The translations under genes were made by a program, and so were the position numbers. Of a stretch of 64,000 bases of DNA, positions 1 to 8,465 are shown one piece after another. The notes under the pieces were generated by a model, which ran no database searches, was not told where the DNA came from, and was given only the letters and a program-made list of their open reading frames with translations. The stretch covers positions 186,001 to 250,000 of the forward strand of contig JBAYIS010000002.1 in the NCBI GenBank assembly GCA_041665525.1, in the 5' to 3' direction. Source of the stretch: UBA8401 sp041665525 (GTDB lineage Bacteria; Bacteroidota; Ignavibacteria; UBA10030; UBA8401). Within the stretch, counting starts at the first letter, position 1; each line of letters begins with the position of its first letter.

Positions 1-1645
1 TGCCGGAGCGTTCGATATTGAACGAAAGATCGGACCGATAATAATCATTCTTCAGGATGGGAGCCAGATCAAGTCTATCGATCGATGCGGAAAGAAGATA
101 TGACGGAGATGCTTCGTCATGAAAATCAATAAATGCTTTTCCGGTAATATTTCCATCCGGCGAACGGACAAAAATATCGGTCTGGATCTTCTGTTCCTTC
201 GCAGAGACCTCCACTTTTGCCGCATTCACTGCAATATTCCTGATCATTGATGAATCGATCTCAACCGTCGCTTCGGAATTCAGCGTCGCCATGGATGTTC
301 CCTCTCCTTCGATAAATATCCGGGTATTCAATCTTGAAAGAAACTCGTTCGAGGCAAACACTTTTTCCAAATTAACGTTATTACCGGCGAGTATCCCCTT
401 GTAGTGGATATTTTCTTCGGTAATAACCATCTGTCCATCCACCGTAACCGTTCCCGCGGCTGAACGCACTTTGGAAATTGCAAGGAAATCGAGCGGTTTC
501 CCGACGAACTGAAAATCGAGTGTCAGCATGCCGAGTTGTGCATATTCCGGTATCTTGAAATACGGCATAAGCGCAGGAACATCGGAAGGATTGACGGTAC
601 TATTGGTCGAAACGACATTCAGGCGCAATTCGCGCGGATTATGGATGTTGGAAACCGTACCGGAAAGAGAGATAACCGATTTCCCGAATGTTGCGTTCAA
701 TTTGCGGACGGATAAATTTTCAAAATTTCCATCCATTTCACCGTCGAAATAGACGTTCCCTTTCAAAAAATCAAGTGAGGGTAGGAATATCTGAATGTCA
801 TTCGCCAAAATATTGGAAGGGTTTATATTCAATCCTACGTGAACTGATCTCAATTCGGCAACAGAACCGATGGAAAAGACATCAATTCCATCCATCCGTG
901 CCGTACACTCAATCCGTGAAGTAGGGGTTTCAATAATCAAGTCTTTAAGAATGCTCTTATCCCGGGTCCGAGATACTGCGGCTGTGAGTTTCGTCAGCAT
1001 GAATTTCTCTTTGGGAGAGATGAAAGACAGGTGATTGATATCCGCCGCCAATTCCCTGGAAGAATACATCCCATCAATGTTGATGTTCACTTTTTCCAGG
1101 TCGATATTACTGTAATTGATGTTCCGGTGCCCGTTCCGGTCGAACAGCAATGAATCAATTGCTCCTGTTGAATCAGTGATATGTACCTGAGCATTGATAA
1201 TCCGCAGGCTTCCGGCAGTAACAACCAACGGTGATTCCGCCGTATCGGGTGGCGTGGACGATCGGGAAAGCCGGTTCACATTCCATTCACCATTCTTCCA
1301 TCGGATAAGATTGACGGAAGGATTTTCGATCGTCAGCGAATCAACTGTGATCCTGTCATTCAGGATATCCAGCAGATCGTACTGCACAGTCACTGTTCCG
1401 GATTCAACGAACGGTGCTCCGTCCACATACATCATCACGGTGTCAACGGTGAATCCAGTAATGAGATTTCCGTTGATCTCGCCGATATAGATGTTGGCAT
1501 TAACTTCTTTTTCGAGAAAATTATAAAGGGTCGATCGCAATGTTGCACGGAACATTGGGGTTTGCGTGAATAACCCAAGTCCGCCCATGACGAGAAGGAA
1601 TGATGCAACGGAGTACAGGAATATTTTTGAAGCTTTTTTCGTCAT
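1..1645 (-). CDS. TamB/AsmA-like envelope protein (C-terminal part beyond the left edge)
   Basis: A reading frame stays open from an ATG at 1645 to the left edge, giving about 548 residues without a stop, so the gene is partial. The product begins with a short basic stretch and one membrane anchor (about residues 8-26, YSVASFLLVMGGLGLF), followed by the pattern IYIGEINGNLITGFTVDTV that opens TamB/AsmA-type proteins. Long beta-rich, low-cysteine sequence follows. Such proteins sit in the inner membrane, span the periplasm and are linked to lipid transport or outer-membrane protein assembly. The start lies three bases after the rfaE2 stop (TAA, three bases, ATG), so it is the third gene of an rfaE1-rfaE2 operon. 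An AsmA-like rather than true TamB identity is possible, because the diagnostic C-terminal domain is outside the window. Confidence 0.66.
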   Translation of the reverse strand, partial: MTKKASKIFLYSVASFLLVMGGLGLFTQTPMFRATLRSTLYNFLEKEVNANIYIGEINGNLITGFTVDTVMMYVDGAPFVESGTVTVQYDLLDILNDRITVDSLTIENPSVNLIRWKNGEWNVNRLSRSSTPPDTAESPLVVTAGSLRIINAQVHITDSTGAIDSLLFDRNGHRNINYSNIDLEKVNINIDGMYSSRELAADINHLSFISPKEKFMLTKLTAAVSRTRDKSILKDLIIETPTSRIECTARMDGIDVFSIGSVAELRSVHVGLNINPSNILANDIQIFLPSLDFLKGNVYFDGEMDGNFENLSVRKLNATFGKSVISLSGTVSNIHNPRELRLNVVSTNSTVNPSDVPALMPYFKIPEYAQLGMLTLDFQFVGKPLDFLAISKVRSAAGTVTVDGQMVITEENIHYKGILAGNNVNLEKVFASNEFLSRLNTRIFIEGEGTSMATLNSEATVEIDSSMIRNIAVNAAKVEVSAKEQKIQTDIFVRSPDGNITGKAFIDFHDEASPSYLLSASIDRLDLAPILKNDYYRSDLSFNIERSG

Positions 1646-1648
1646 TAA

Positions 1649-2140
1649 TTATTTCTTACCGAACCGGTTCACAATGGTTTCAACGATGCCGGACGTTGAC
1701 CGATCTGGGACGAATTCGATCGTTTGAACGGAACCGCCGGCGCGTTCAACAACTTCTCTCCCCACGATCGACTCGATCGTATAATCCGCCCCCTTTACCA
1801 GCACATCCGGAACCAGCGTAGTTATGATATTGAGTGGTGTATCCTCATCAAACATGCATACTGCATCGACATTGGCCAACTGAGAGAGAACATACGCCCG
1901 ATCTTCCTGCGGTACAATCGGACGGAGCGAGCCTTTGATCCTACGTACCGATGCATCAGAGTTCATGCCGATGATCAGCACATCGCCGAGTGCTTTGGCT
2001 TTGGAGAGATATTCCACATGGCCGCGGTGCAGGATATCGAATACGCCATTGGTGAAAACCACCTTTTTCCTATCCAGCTTCCAGGTGTTCCGCTGAACGA
2101 TCATTTCCTGCTGTGAATAGACTTGTCCCATAATTGTCAA
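1649..2140 (-). CDS. rfaE2: D-glycero-beta-D-manno-heptose 1-phosphate adenylyltransferase
   Basis: This 163-residue cytidylyltransferase-fold enzyme transfers AMP from ATP to heptose 1-phosphate, giving ADP-heptose for the LPS inner core. The nucleotide-binding HxGH motif is visible as HRGH at residues 38-41 after FTNGVFDIL, and a TSGI segment near residue 150 fits the second nucleotide-binding motif. In E. coli this activity is the C-terminal half of HldE; here it is a separate gene. Its ATG overlaps the stop of the kinase gene as ATGA (2137-2140), which indicates translational coupling and supports this start. A second Met at residue 4 is a possible alternative. Confidence 0.93.
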   Translation of the reverse strand: MTIMGQVYSQQEMIVQRNTWKLDRKKVVFTNGVFDILHRGHVEYLSKAKALGDVLIIGMNSDASVRRIKGSLRPIVPQEDRAYVLSQLANVDAVCMFDEDTPLNIITTLVPDVLVKGADYTIESIVGREVVERAGGSVQTIEFVPDRSTSGIVETIVNRFGKK

Positions 2141-3129
2141 TGTTCCAGTACTGTTGCACGTAACACCGAAGGATCGATAGGAATGATCCCAACCTCACCG
2201 CAGACAATACCGCCGGCATAATTCGCCAACGCTGCCGCTTCGGCTACGGATGCTCCGGAGGCGAGCATCGCCGTCAACGTTGCTATCACCGTATCACCGG
2301 CTCCCGAAACATCGGCTACCTTTCGAGCTTTGGTAGGGATGTGGGAAACAGCGCCGTTTTTTTCAAACAAGCTCATTCCTTTTTCGCTGCGGGTCAGCAG
2401 GATATTTTCCGCATTCAGCCGTTTCAGAAGTTCTTTGCCTGCTGTGAGAACGTCATCTTCCGTTTTCAGAGATTTCCCGAAGGCATCCTCGGTCTCCTTC
2501 TTGTTCGGTTTAAAGATGGTCACATCGGTATATGCAAAGAAATTATTGAACTTCGGATCGACCGTGATGATTTTTCCGTGTTTTCGGGCAAGCGCTATGA
2601 TACGATGGATCAAATCCTTGACGACCACTCCTTTGTTATAATCCTGAATGATTATCGCATCCAGCGAATCGATATTCTTTTCAAGTCCAGCAAAGATTTT
2701 TTCTTGAACGAGAGTACTTACATCCCTCTTCTCTTCATGATCGATACGGACGACATGTTGATGATGGGCAATCACCCTTGTTTTCACCGTTGTTGGACGC
2801 GATTCATCGGTGATAATACCCTCGAAAGAGGTTCGTTGCTGTTCCAGAATCGACCGGAATTCTGTACCACCGGTATCGTTCCCGACAACACCGACAAGAA
2901 ACGCTGTTCCTCCCAACGAAGTGACATTAATCGCAACATTCGCAGCGCCACCCAACCGAACGGATTCATTATCAACTTCTACAACCGGAACAGGCGCTTC
3001 CGGTGAAATTCTGTTCACTGATCCCCAAATATACCTGTCGATCATAACATCGCCGACAATGGCGATGCGCTTTGAACGTACTTCTGTAAGTAATTTGTCG
3101 ATTCGTTGCTGAGTAAAAGTAACCATCAA
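2137..3129 (-). CDS. rfaE1: D-beta-D-heptose 7-phosphate kinase
   Basis: PfkB/ribokinase-family sugar kinase of 330 residues that phosphorylates heptose 7-phosphate at C1 on the way to ADP-heptose. The N-terminal PfkB signature GGAANVAINVTSLGG is present, and the C-terminal signature DVSGAGDTVIATL contains the catalytic Asp. It is the counterpart of the N-terminal half of E. coli HldE. It heads the operon rfaE1-rfaE2-TamB-like; the rfaE2 start overlaps its stop by four bases. Two adjacent Met codons open the frame, so the start is uncertain by one residue. Confidence 0.93.
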   Translation of the reverse strand: MMVTFTQQRIDKLLTEVRSKRIAIVGDVMIDRYIWGSVNRISPEAPVPVVEVDNESVRLGGAANVAINVTSLGGTAFLVGVVGNDTGGTEFRSILEQQRTSFEGIITDESRPTTVKTRVIAHHQHVVRIDHEEKRDVSTLVQEKIFAGLEKNIDSLDAIIIQDYNKGVVVKDLIHRIIALARKHGKIITVDPKFNNFFAYTDVTIFKPNKKETEDAFGKSLKTEDDVLTAGKELLKRLNAENILLTRSEKGMSLFEKNGAVSHIPTKARKVADVSGAGDTVIATLTAMLASGASVAEAAALANYAGGIVCGEVGIIPIDPSVLRATVLEH

Positions 3130-3212
3130 GATCAGGAGTCAGTGGATATTTTTTGCATTTATAATAAGAATATAGCCAATAATCGACCGACTTTCAATTT
3201 AGGAGGGAATAA

Positions 3213-3246
3213 AAAACCCCGTAATTCGCTTATTTTCCGGGGTTTT
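3213..3246 (-). terminator. Rho-independent terminator after the Ca2+/H+ antiporter
   Basis: The arms AAAACCCCG and CGGGGTTTT form a 9-bp stem around a 16-base loop. Read on the minus strand the hairpin runs into TTTTTTATT, about 45 bases after the antiporter stop. It separates that gene from the rfaE operon. Confidence 0.8.
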
Positions 3247-3290
3247 GTCTGATGTGGAAGTGCATAGAAAAATTGCGGTGACGAAAGGAC

Positions 3291-4379
3291 CTAAGCCGGA
3301 AGAAAATAAAATACCAATGCAAAAATAATGTATACCGAAACCAGTTGTACACCTTCCAACCAATTACTCTCGCCATCGCTGGCAATCTGTTCGGTAATCA
3401 ACGCGGATAGTGCGATTGCAAGAATCTCAATTGGTGTAAACACAAGGTCCATCGGACGGGGACCAACTCCATAACTGGCAAACACAAGCATCGGCGCAAC
3501 AAAGAGAGCTACCTGTACGCTGCTGCCAACAGCGATGCCTAGGCTAAGATCCATTCTGTTCTTTAAGGCGACAAGGATCGCTGTGCTGTGTTCGGCTGCA
3601 TTGCCGATAATTGCAACCACAATCACTCCAACAAAAATACTGGTCATGCCCATCGCTTCCGCAGCATGCGCAACAGACGATACCAGAATCTCGCTCATCC
3701 ACGCGATAAACACTGTAGCAACAGCAAGAACGGAAATTGACCGGCTGAGACTCCATGCGTTATGATGTCCGTCATCAACTTTCGCTGCTTCCGCCGCTTC
3801 ACCGATAAACAGTTGTTTATGTGTTTTCAACGAGAACAAAAGACTTAATCCATAGGTCGCAACCAGTACGACGGCAATCTCCAGGCTTAGATCCGCCTCT
3901 CGATCCGCGATATCTTTTCCCCCAAAATAATGGAAGACAGCCGGCGCTATCAAACCGATAGATGCCAGTGTCAGCATGGTGGACAACGACCTCGCACCAC
4001 GCGCATTGAATGTTTGTGACTTAAATTTTATCCCGCCGGCAAGCAATGAAGCACCCAGCACCAGCAGGATGTTCCCGATAATCGAACCAGTAATGGAAGC
4101 CTTAACCACATCATATAACCCGGCCTGAAGTGCCATCAGTGCAATGATTAATTCTGCCGCATTACCGAAAGTTGCATTCAGCAATCCGCCGATTCCCTCT
4201 CCGGTCTTTTCTGCAAGATGTTCTGTTGCCTTTCCCAGCCATCCCGCCAACGGGATGATGGAAATGCAGGAAAAGAGAAAGAGAGTCGTTTCGGAAAAAT
4301 GGAAGATATATTCTCCGGCAATTGTCGCCGGCACAAAGAGTAACAGCCAGTTGAGGGATGGTTTTAAAAGGTTATTCAT
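3291..4379 (-). CDS. cax: Calcium/proton antiporter (CaCA superfamily, CAX/ChaA type)
   Basis: Integral membrane exchanger of 362 residues, a typical length for bacterial CAX proteins, expected to export Ca2+ in exchange for protons. The two inverted alpha repeats are visible: GNAAELIIALMALQAG in the N-terminal half and GNAAEHSTAILVALKNRMD in the C-terminal half, each with the conserved acidic residue (E) that binds the cation. About eleven hydrophobic segments are evident. The start is an ATG at 4379. The next upstream gene ends at 4420, so the two may be co-transcribed, and a terminator follows the gene. Confidence 0.9.
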   Translation of the reverse strand: MNNLLKPSLNWLLLFVPATIAGEYIFHFSETTLFLFSCISIIPLAGWLGKATEHLAEKTGEGIGGLLNATFGNAAELIIALMALQAGLYDVVKASITGSIIGNILLVLGASLLAGGIKFKSQTFNARGARSLSTMLTLASIGLIAPAVFHYFGGKDIADREADLSLEIAVVLVATYGLSLLFSLKTHKQLFIGEAAEAAKVDDGHHNAWSLSRSISVLAVATVFIAWMSEILVSSVAHAAEAMGMTSIFVGVIVVAIIGNAAEHSTAILVALKNRMDLSLGIAVGSSVQVALFVAPMLVFASYGVGPRPMDLVFTPIEILAIALSALITEQIASDGESNWLEGVQLVSVYIIFALVFYFLPA

Positions 4380-4419
4380 ATTCTCCGGGTTCGGATTGGA
4401 GTGGAAAAAATAGATGCGG

Positions 4420-4899
4420 TCACTGTTGCAGACGTTTCAACAATTGTATTTGTCCGGCATGGTACACGTCGTGCATTGCAGCGCCGCTAATGGTCTGCAG
4501 ATTGCTGAATGTGCTGCCATTCGGATATTTAAACAGAGCAGATGGCGATAGTTTTTTCACTTCATTCACTAACAAGGTATGCATCTCATCCAGCAGACGG
4601 AGATCACTTTTCCATGCTTTTATTGTCCGCTCTTCAGGGCGATCGAAAAAATTGTTCCCTTTTAGGGGGAATGATCCGTGTTGTTCTCCAGAAAGCCGGC
4701 GGCGGACGATGTATTTCCAATATGCACAATGAACAGTCAATTCCCAGATGTTGTGTCTGCGCGGGGATGGCCGCCAGCACAGTTGTTCCAGTGTTAAACC
4801 GCGAACGGAACCGCGAAGATTCGTTCCATGCCATGAACGCTGGTGAAATGATTCTTCCAGTAGGTGTATCAACGCCAGTAGCTGCGATGAATTTTTCAT
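4420..4899 (-). CDS. DinB-family protein
   Basis: Product of 159 residues resembling the DinB/YfiT four-helix-bundle family, whose members bind a metal through three histidines and often act as thiol-dependent transferases or hydrolases. Candidate ligands are the His of ELTVHCAYW and the two of HDVYHAGQ near the C terminus; HAGQI is typical of the family. I chose the ATG at 4899 because the residues before it (a GTG start at 4947) look unstructured and not family-like. The substrate cannot be told from sequence. It lies 40 bases upstream of the antiporter on the same strand. Confidence 0.7.
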   Translation of the reverse strand: MKNSSQLLALIHLLEESFHQRSWHGTNLRGSVRGLTLEQLCWRPSPRRHNIWELTVHCAYWKYIVRRRLSGEQHGSFPLKGNNFFDRPEERTIKAWKSDLRLLDEMHTLLVNEVKKLSPSALFKYPNGSTFSNLQTISGAAMHDVYHAGQIQLLKRLQQ

Positions 4900-5002
4900 A
4901 ATCCCGTTACTATTTGTTCGTTCGATAGGCCGGTGAGAATACGGCACAAATACTTGTGACCATTATTGTTTCCTTCAACCGGAAATACTGTTCGGCACTT
5001 GC

Positions 5003-6199
5003 TTATTTCGCAGATAGGCGGCCTTCCACTGCTGCAATCAGAAGATCAAGATCGATTGGTTTTGTCAGGCAAAGATCGAATCCCATCCGTAAAGCGGCGC
5101 GAAGGATCTTCTGATTGTTTGTTTCGGTAATGAAAAAGAATGGCGTATCCTTCAATGAAGGATGTTCCTGTACTTTAGTGTAAAATCCGAAACCATCAAG
5201 TGATCCGGTTGGAAAGATCGCCTCACTGATGATCAGTTTGGGCAGTTGTTTCACCATTACCTGCAGCGCATCTTCTGCCCTGCTGGCGATGACCACTTCG
5301 TAATGATGCTGTTGTAAAGCCCTCATTACCGTCACGAGGACGGTCTTATCTGGTTCCACCAATAGTATCCGTGCTTTCGGCTGTGTCCCTTTTTTTGCAT
5401 CTTGCACGACATTTTCAATCGTCAAATGTTCTTCCGGGGTGATTCCATACCGCCGTCGCATCATATCCAGCACTTGCCGTTCCATTTCAGAGATCACTCC
5501 GTCCTTCCATGCAAGACGCAGTGCGTCCACATATGCTTCGATCTTCACCTTTTTTTCAATCAACATATGCTCTTCCATCGTAATATGGAAGATCTCTCTC
5601 ACCGACCGGAGTTCCTGTTCCTCTTCGGGAGTGACCTTTCCGTCGAACCATGCTTCCTTCATCATCTCTTCATACATCAATAAGCTTCCCCGCTCCAGGT
5701 GCAATGGCGATTCCGCAACTTTCGCCTGAGGTTCCACTTTTGATTGTTGGATCGCCGATGAGAAGATCTTCTGTCCCTCTTGTTCCTGCTCCATCATCAA
5801 TTGTTCTATCCGGTCAGAATACGCTTTGGCAAAATGGTTGCCGGGATCGACAGCATATACCTCTGCTATTTTTTTCAATGCTTCTGGATATTCCCTTCGT
5901 GTAATCATCTGCTCGGCCGCCGAAAAATGCTGCGTGATCATTTGCATGATCTCTTCCTGCGTGGGACCTTTCGGAGCAAGATCTTCATGCGGAGCATTCT
6001 GTTTTTGAATGAGCATGATCCTCTGTTGGAAGGAGCGGGCAAGAGAATGTTTCGGATCGAGCAACAATGCCTTCCTGATCTCTTCCAATGCACCGTTGAA
6101 ATTTTTTGCCCGGACGAGTTCATCAGCATAACGAAGGTGCTTCGATATCAGTTCACGCTGGTGATCGGTGGAGATAACGGTTGGTTTATTTCCAAACAT
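5003..6199 (-). CDS. TPR / TerB-like / pseudo-receiver protein
   Basis: A 398-residue cytoplasmic protein in three parts. Residues about 12-140 hold TPR-like helical repeats (ALEEIRKALLLDPKHSLA; ALKKIAEVYAVDPGNHFA). Residues about 175-265 contain two similar acidic helical repeats (MMKEAWFDGKVTPEEEQEL; LRLAWKDGVISEMERQVLD) reminiscent of TerB/DUF533 domains. Residues 276-398 are a response-regulator receiver fold with the acidic pair E282/D284, the conserved Thr (T358 in FFFITET) and Lys (K380 in LTKP). The expected phosphorylated Asp is replaced by Glu (E326 in LIISEAIFP), so normal phosphorylation is unlikely. No output domain or adjacent histidine kinase is present. It is probably a scaffold or adaptor; the specific role is unknown. 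Confidence 0.75.
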   Translation of the reverse strand: MFGNKPTVISTDHQRELISKHLRYADELVRAKNFNGALEEIRKALLLDPKHSLARSFQQRIMLIQKQNAPHEDLAPKGPTQEEIMQMITQHFSAAEQMITRREYPEALKKIAEVYAVDPGNHFAKAYSDRIEQLMMEQEQEGQKIFSSAIQQSKVEPQAKVAESPLHLERGSLLMYEEMMKEAWFDGKVTPEEEQELRSVREIFHITMEEHMLIEKKVKIEAYVDALRLAWKDGVISEMERQVLDMMRRRYGITPEEHLTIENVVQDAKKGTQPKARILLVEPDKTVLVTVMRALQQHHYEVVIASRAEDALQVMVKQLPKLIISEAIFPTGSLDGFGFYTKVQEHPSLKDTPFFFITETNNQKILRAALRMGFDLCLTKPIDLDLLIAAVEGRLSAK

Positions 6200-6279
6200 A
6201 AAGTGAGTTCCCCAAGATGAATCAAAATATCCCTTGTAAACTATTGAAAGTCTGTAAGAAACTCAACAATAAAATATAA

Positions 6280-6299
6280 ACGCCGCTGAAGAGCGGCGT
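6280..6299 (-). terminator. Terminator after the FadL/PorV-like gene
   Basis: The arms ACGCCGCT and AGCGGCGT form an 8-bp stem closed by a four-base loop. On the minus strand it is followed by TTATATTTTATTG. It lies 35 bases after the stop at 6335. Confidence 0.75.
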
Positions 6300-6334
6300 A
6301 TGGAATGATCGTAATACTCTTTTTTCTGCCCGAA

Positions 6335-7774
6335 TTAGAAGCGATAACTCACGGTAAAATTCACCAATGTTGTGGAAATAGATTCATCCGTTCGGGAAGG
6401 GTCAAGAACCTTCGGAAGGCTGTATTGATTTCTAAATGTCTTATAGGAACCGATTGCTACAGCCCCGTCCAACAGCACATTCCTTTGCAGAAAAATACCG
6501 AGCCCACCGGTGATCATCGACTGGTCGAAGGCGCCCGGATCGTTCTTATACGGAGATGGCTGCATCAAGTATCCACCGCGAATCCTCATCTCAGTTGAAG
6601 GGATATCGAATTCTGCACCGAAACGGTAGCTTGTTACCGACCGGAAGTTGGCCTGAAGGTCGGTATTCTTTTTTTCCAATACTGGATTATCGGTCCATTC
6701 GATTTGCGTCCAGTCTGTCTGTTCAATATCGGCGGCAATAAGCAATTCCGGTAACACATAAGCAGAAACACCGACGCCGAGAGTCCAGGGAGATTGGATT
6801 CCGTATTCATTTGTTGCATCATACGAATATTTCGTGTTTGGAACGGCAGCCCAGGTGCCGGTATTATCAAAAACACTTTCTCCTTCATTGGAATAAGTTT
6901 CCTGAATCTTGATCGATGTCGGCCCACGCGCGATCAATCCCACCCGGAAGAAATCCGAACGATACATGAGTCCTAATGTAATGTTGCTGCCGCTCAACTC
7001 ACTGCTTAAATAGCTGTCATAGTAGAATTTATTGAAACGAAGATGAGCGGAATCTGCCGGAAGTCCGGCGGCAGAGTTTGAATAGATATTCCGCGTATCT
7101 TCTTCGACATAATATCGGGAATAGTCATACATACCGGAGTAGACATTCAGCGATATACCAAAAGAAATATTTTCTTCAATATCAATCGCCCCGGAAAAGG
7201 ACCACAATCCCAGATTCCCGCCTTCTTTGATCTGACCGCTTTGCTGAACATTTTTATTTATGGATGTATATCCGGTGGAATCTGTTAGTTTTACCTTGAA
7301 CGGAATATCATAATCATAATAATTGTCATACAGCGAATAGATGATGGAACTCTTGTCGTTGAATCCATTGAATTTTAGAGATGAACCGTAATCAGCGATC
7401 CTGTTATATCCGAAGGCGAACACCAAGCTCCCCTGAACTGTCGGGAATGGAAATACAAAACCGGCATTATCAATGGAAGTTGTCGTTGATGATGAGCTCT
7501 GTTGTGTAGAAAAGAATGTCGCATCGTTCGACAGACCCGCACTAGAAATCCCGCCGGTCATTTCAAGCCGCCGCATCTGTGCAAGACCGGCTGGATTCCA
7601 CAGCGATGCACTGTAATCATCCGATACGCCGATGTAGGCATTGCCCATGCCGAGCGCTCGTGAACCTGAACCGTTACCCCGGGACGAATATCGAAGCGCA
7701 TCTTCGGTGAACTGCGCATATGATATAGTGACGAGCAGGATTACAGAGAGAAATAAATGCAATGTTCGTTTCAT
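6335..7774 (-). CDS. FadL/PorV-like outer-membrane beta-barrel protein
   Basis: A 479-residue exported protein: a signal peptide (MKRTLHLFLSVILLVTISYA, cut before Q) is followed by SRALGMGNAYIGVSDDYSAS and WNPAGLA, the hallmark of OmpP1/FadL/TodX and PorV-type barrels. Alternating hydrophobic beta-strands continue to a C-terminal aromatic end (VSYRF). Family members carry hydrophobic substrates across the outer membrane or, like PorV, serve the T9SS attachment complex; sequence alone does not separate these. It starts 15 bases after the lipoprotein gene 7790-8464 and is probably the last gene of a three-gene operon with the two lipoproteins. Confidence 0.82.
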   Translation of the reverse strand: MKRTLHLFLSVILLVTISYAQFTEDALRYSSRGNGSGSRALGMGNAYIGVSDDYSASLWNPAGLAQMRRLEMTGGISSAGLSNDATFFSTQQSSSSTTTSIDNAGFVFPFPTVQGSLVFAFGYNRIADYGSSLKFNGFNDKSSIIYSLYDNYYDYDIPFKVKLTDSTGYTSINKNVQQSGQIKEGGNLGLWSFSGAIDIEENISFGISLNVYSGMYDYSRYYVEEDTRNIYSNSAAGLPADSAHLRFNKFYYDSYLSSELSGSNITLGLMYRSDFFRVGLIARGPTSIKIQETYSNEGESVFDNTGTWAAVPNTKYSYDATNEYGIQSPWTLGVGVSAYVLPELLIAADIEQTDWTQIEWTDNPVLEKKNTDLQANFRSVTSYRFGAEFDIPSTEMRIRGGYLMQPSPYKNDPGAFDQSMITGGLGIFLQRNVLLDGAVAIGSYKTFRNQYSLPKVLDPSRTDESISTTLVNFTVSYRF

Positions 7775-7789
7775 AATCTACCTTGAAAT

Positions 7790-8464
7790 TTATTTGGGTC
7801 GATCTCCGCTGCCGTCTCTGGACGATCCATCGGTACGTGTCCTGCCGGTTGGTGTAGTGCCGCTTTGACGATTCTGCCCGCTGTCATTGGTGGATGCCGG
7901 CGGTGTGGCCGGTTGCTGGGTAACGGTAGTTGGAGTCGTTGGAATAGATGGTTGTGAAGTCCCAACGGGTGATTGCGGTTGCGGATAGGTCGTCGGAGCC
8001 GTGGTTTGTGTTCGCTCTCTCTGTTTGTTTCCATCGCGGGTCGGCCCATCAGTACGGAGACGGTTTCCGGATGGTTCTTCTGACGGTGGTGAACCTCCTG
8101 GAGACCACCATGCGTTTGGGGGCGTGTATGGATTCGGCCAAAACGGGTTCGGGCTCGCTATCAATATCGGCCCGCCGGTCACCGGGTCATCATACCAATC
8201 GCGTGATGACAAGAGATAGCCATTGTGCACATTTCGCACTCCATAATATTCCATTTCTTCCGCACGCTCATCTAATTCTGAGACGGAGTGACACGAAGTA
8301 CAGGATTGATTATAGTTAAGCGAATAGGAAACATCGGGCAATGAAGTTGCACTTTGTGTTCGTCGAGACTGCACAAACTCCTGCGGTGTCATCAGCTGGG
8401 TATAACATCCGCTTAACGAAAATGATGTGATCACAAGAATGAGTGCTGCTGAATAACTTTTCAC
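7790..8464 (-). CDS. Lipoprotein with a CxxCH motif and a proline/threonine-rich tail
   Basis: I start this gene at a GTG (8464) because AAAGGAG lies just upstream and the product then opens with a lipoprotein signal ending LSGC (Cys20). The result is 224 residues. A CTSCH motif at residues 55-59 has the form of a c-type haem attachment site, but no distal Met ligand or cytochrome fold is obvious. The rest is low-complexity Pro/Thr/Gln sequence with recurring GPTRDGN/GSSRDG units. The frame stays open upstream of the GTG, but that part overlaps the neighbouring lipoprotein gene and looks non-coding. Only one base separates it from that gene. Both share the post-lipobox CYT pattern, suggesting related N termini. 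Function unknown. Confidence 0.7.
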   Translation of the reverse strand: MKSYSAALILVITSFSLSGCYTQLMTPQEFVQSRRTQSATSLPDVSYSLNYNQSCTSCHSVSELDERAEEMEYYGVRNVHNGYLLSSRDWYDDPVTGGPILIASPNPFWPNPYTPPNAWWSPGGSPPSEEPSGNRLRTDGPTRDGNKQRERTQTTAPTTYPQPQSPVGTSQPSIPTTPTTVTQQPATPPASTNDSGQNRQSGTTPTGRTRTDGSSRDGSGDRPK

Positions 8465-8465
8465 G

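Noticed and set aside
2341..3006. Plus-strand frame of 221 codons opposite rfaE1
   Set aside because: It is the antisense shadow of a gene with clear PfkB motifs; its translation has no recognisable pattern.
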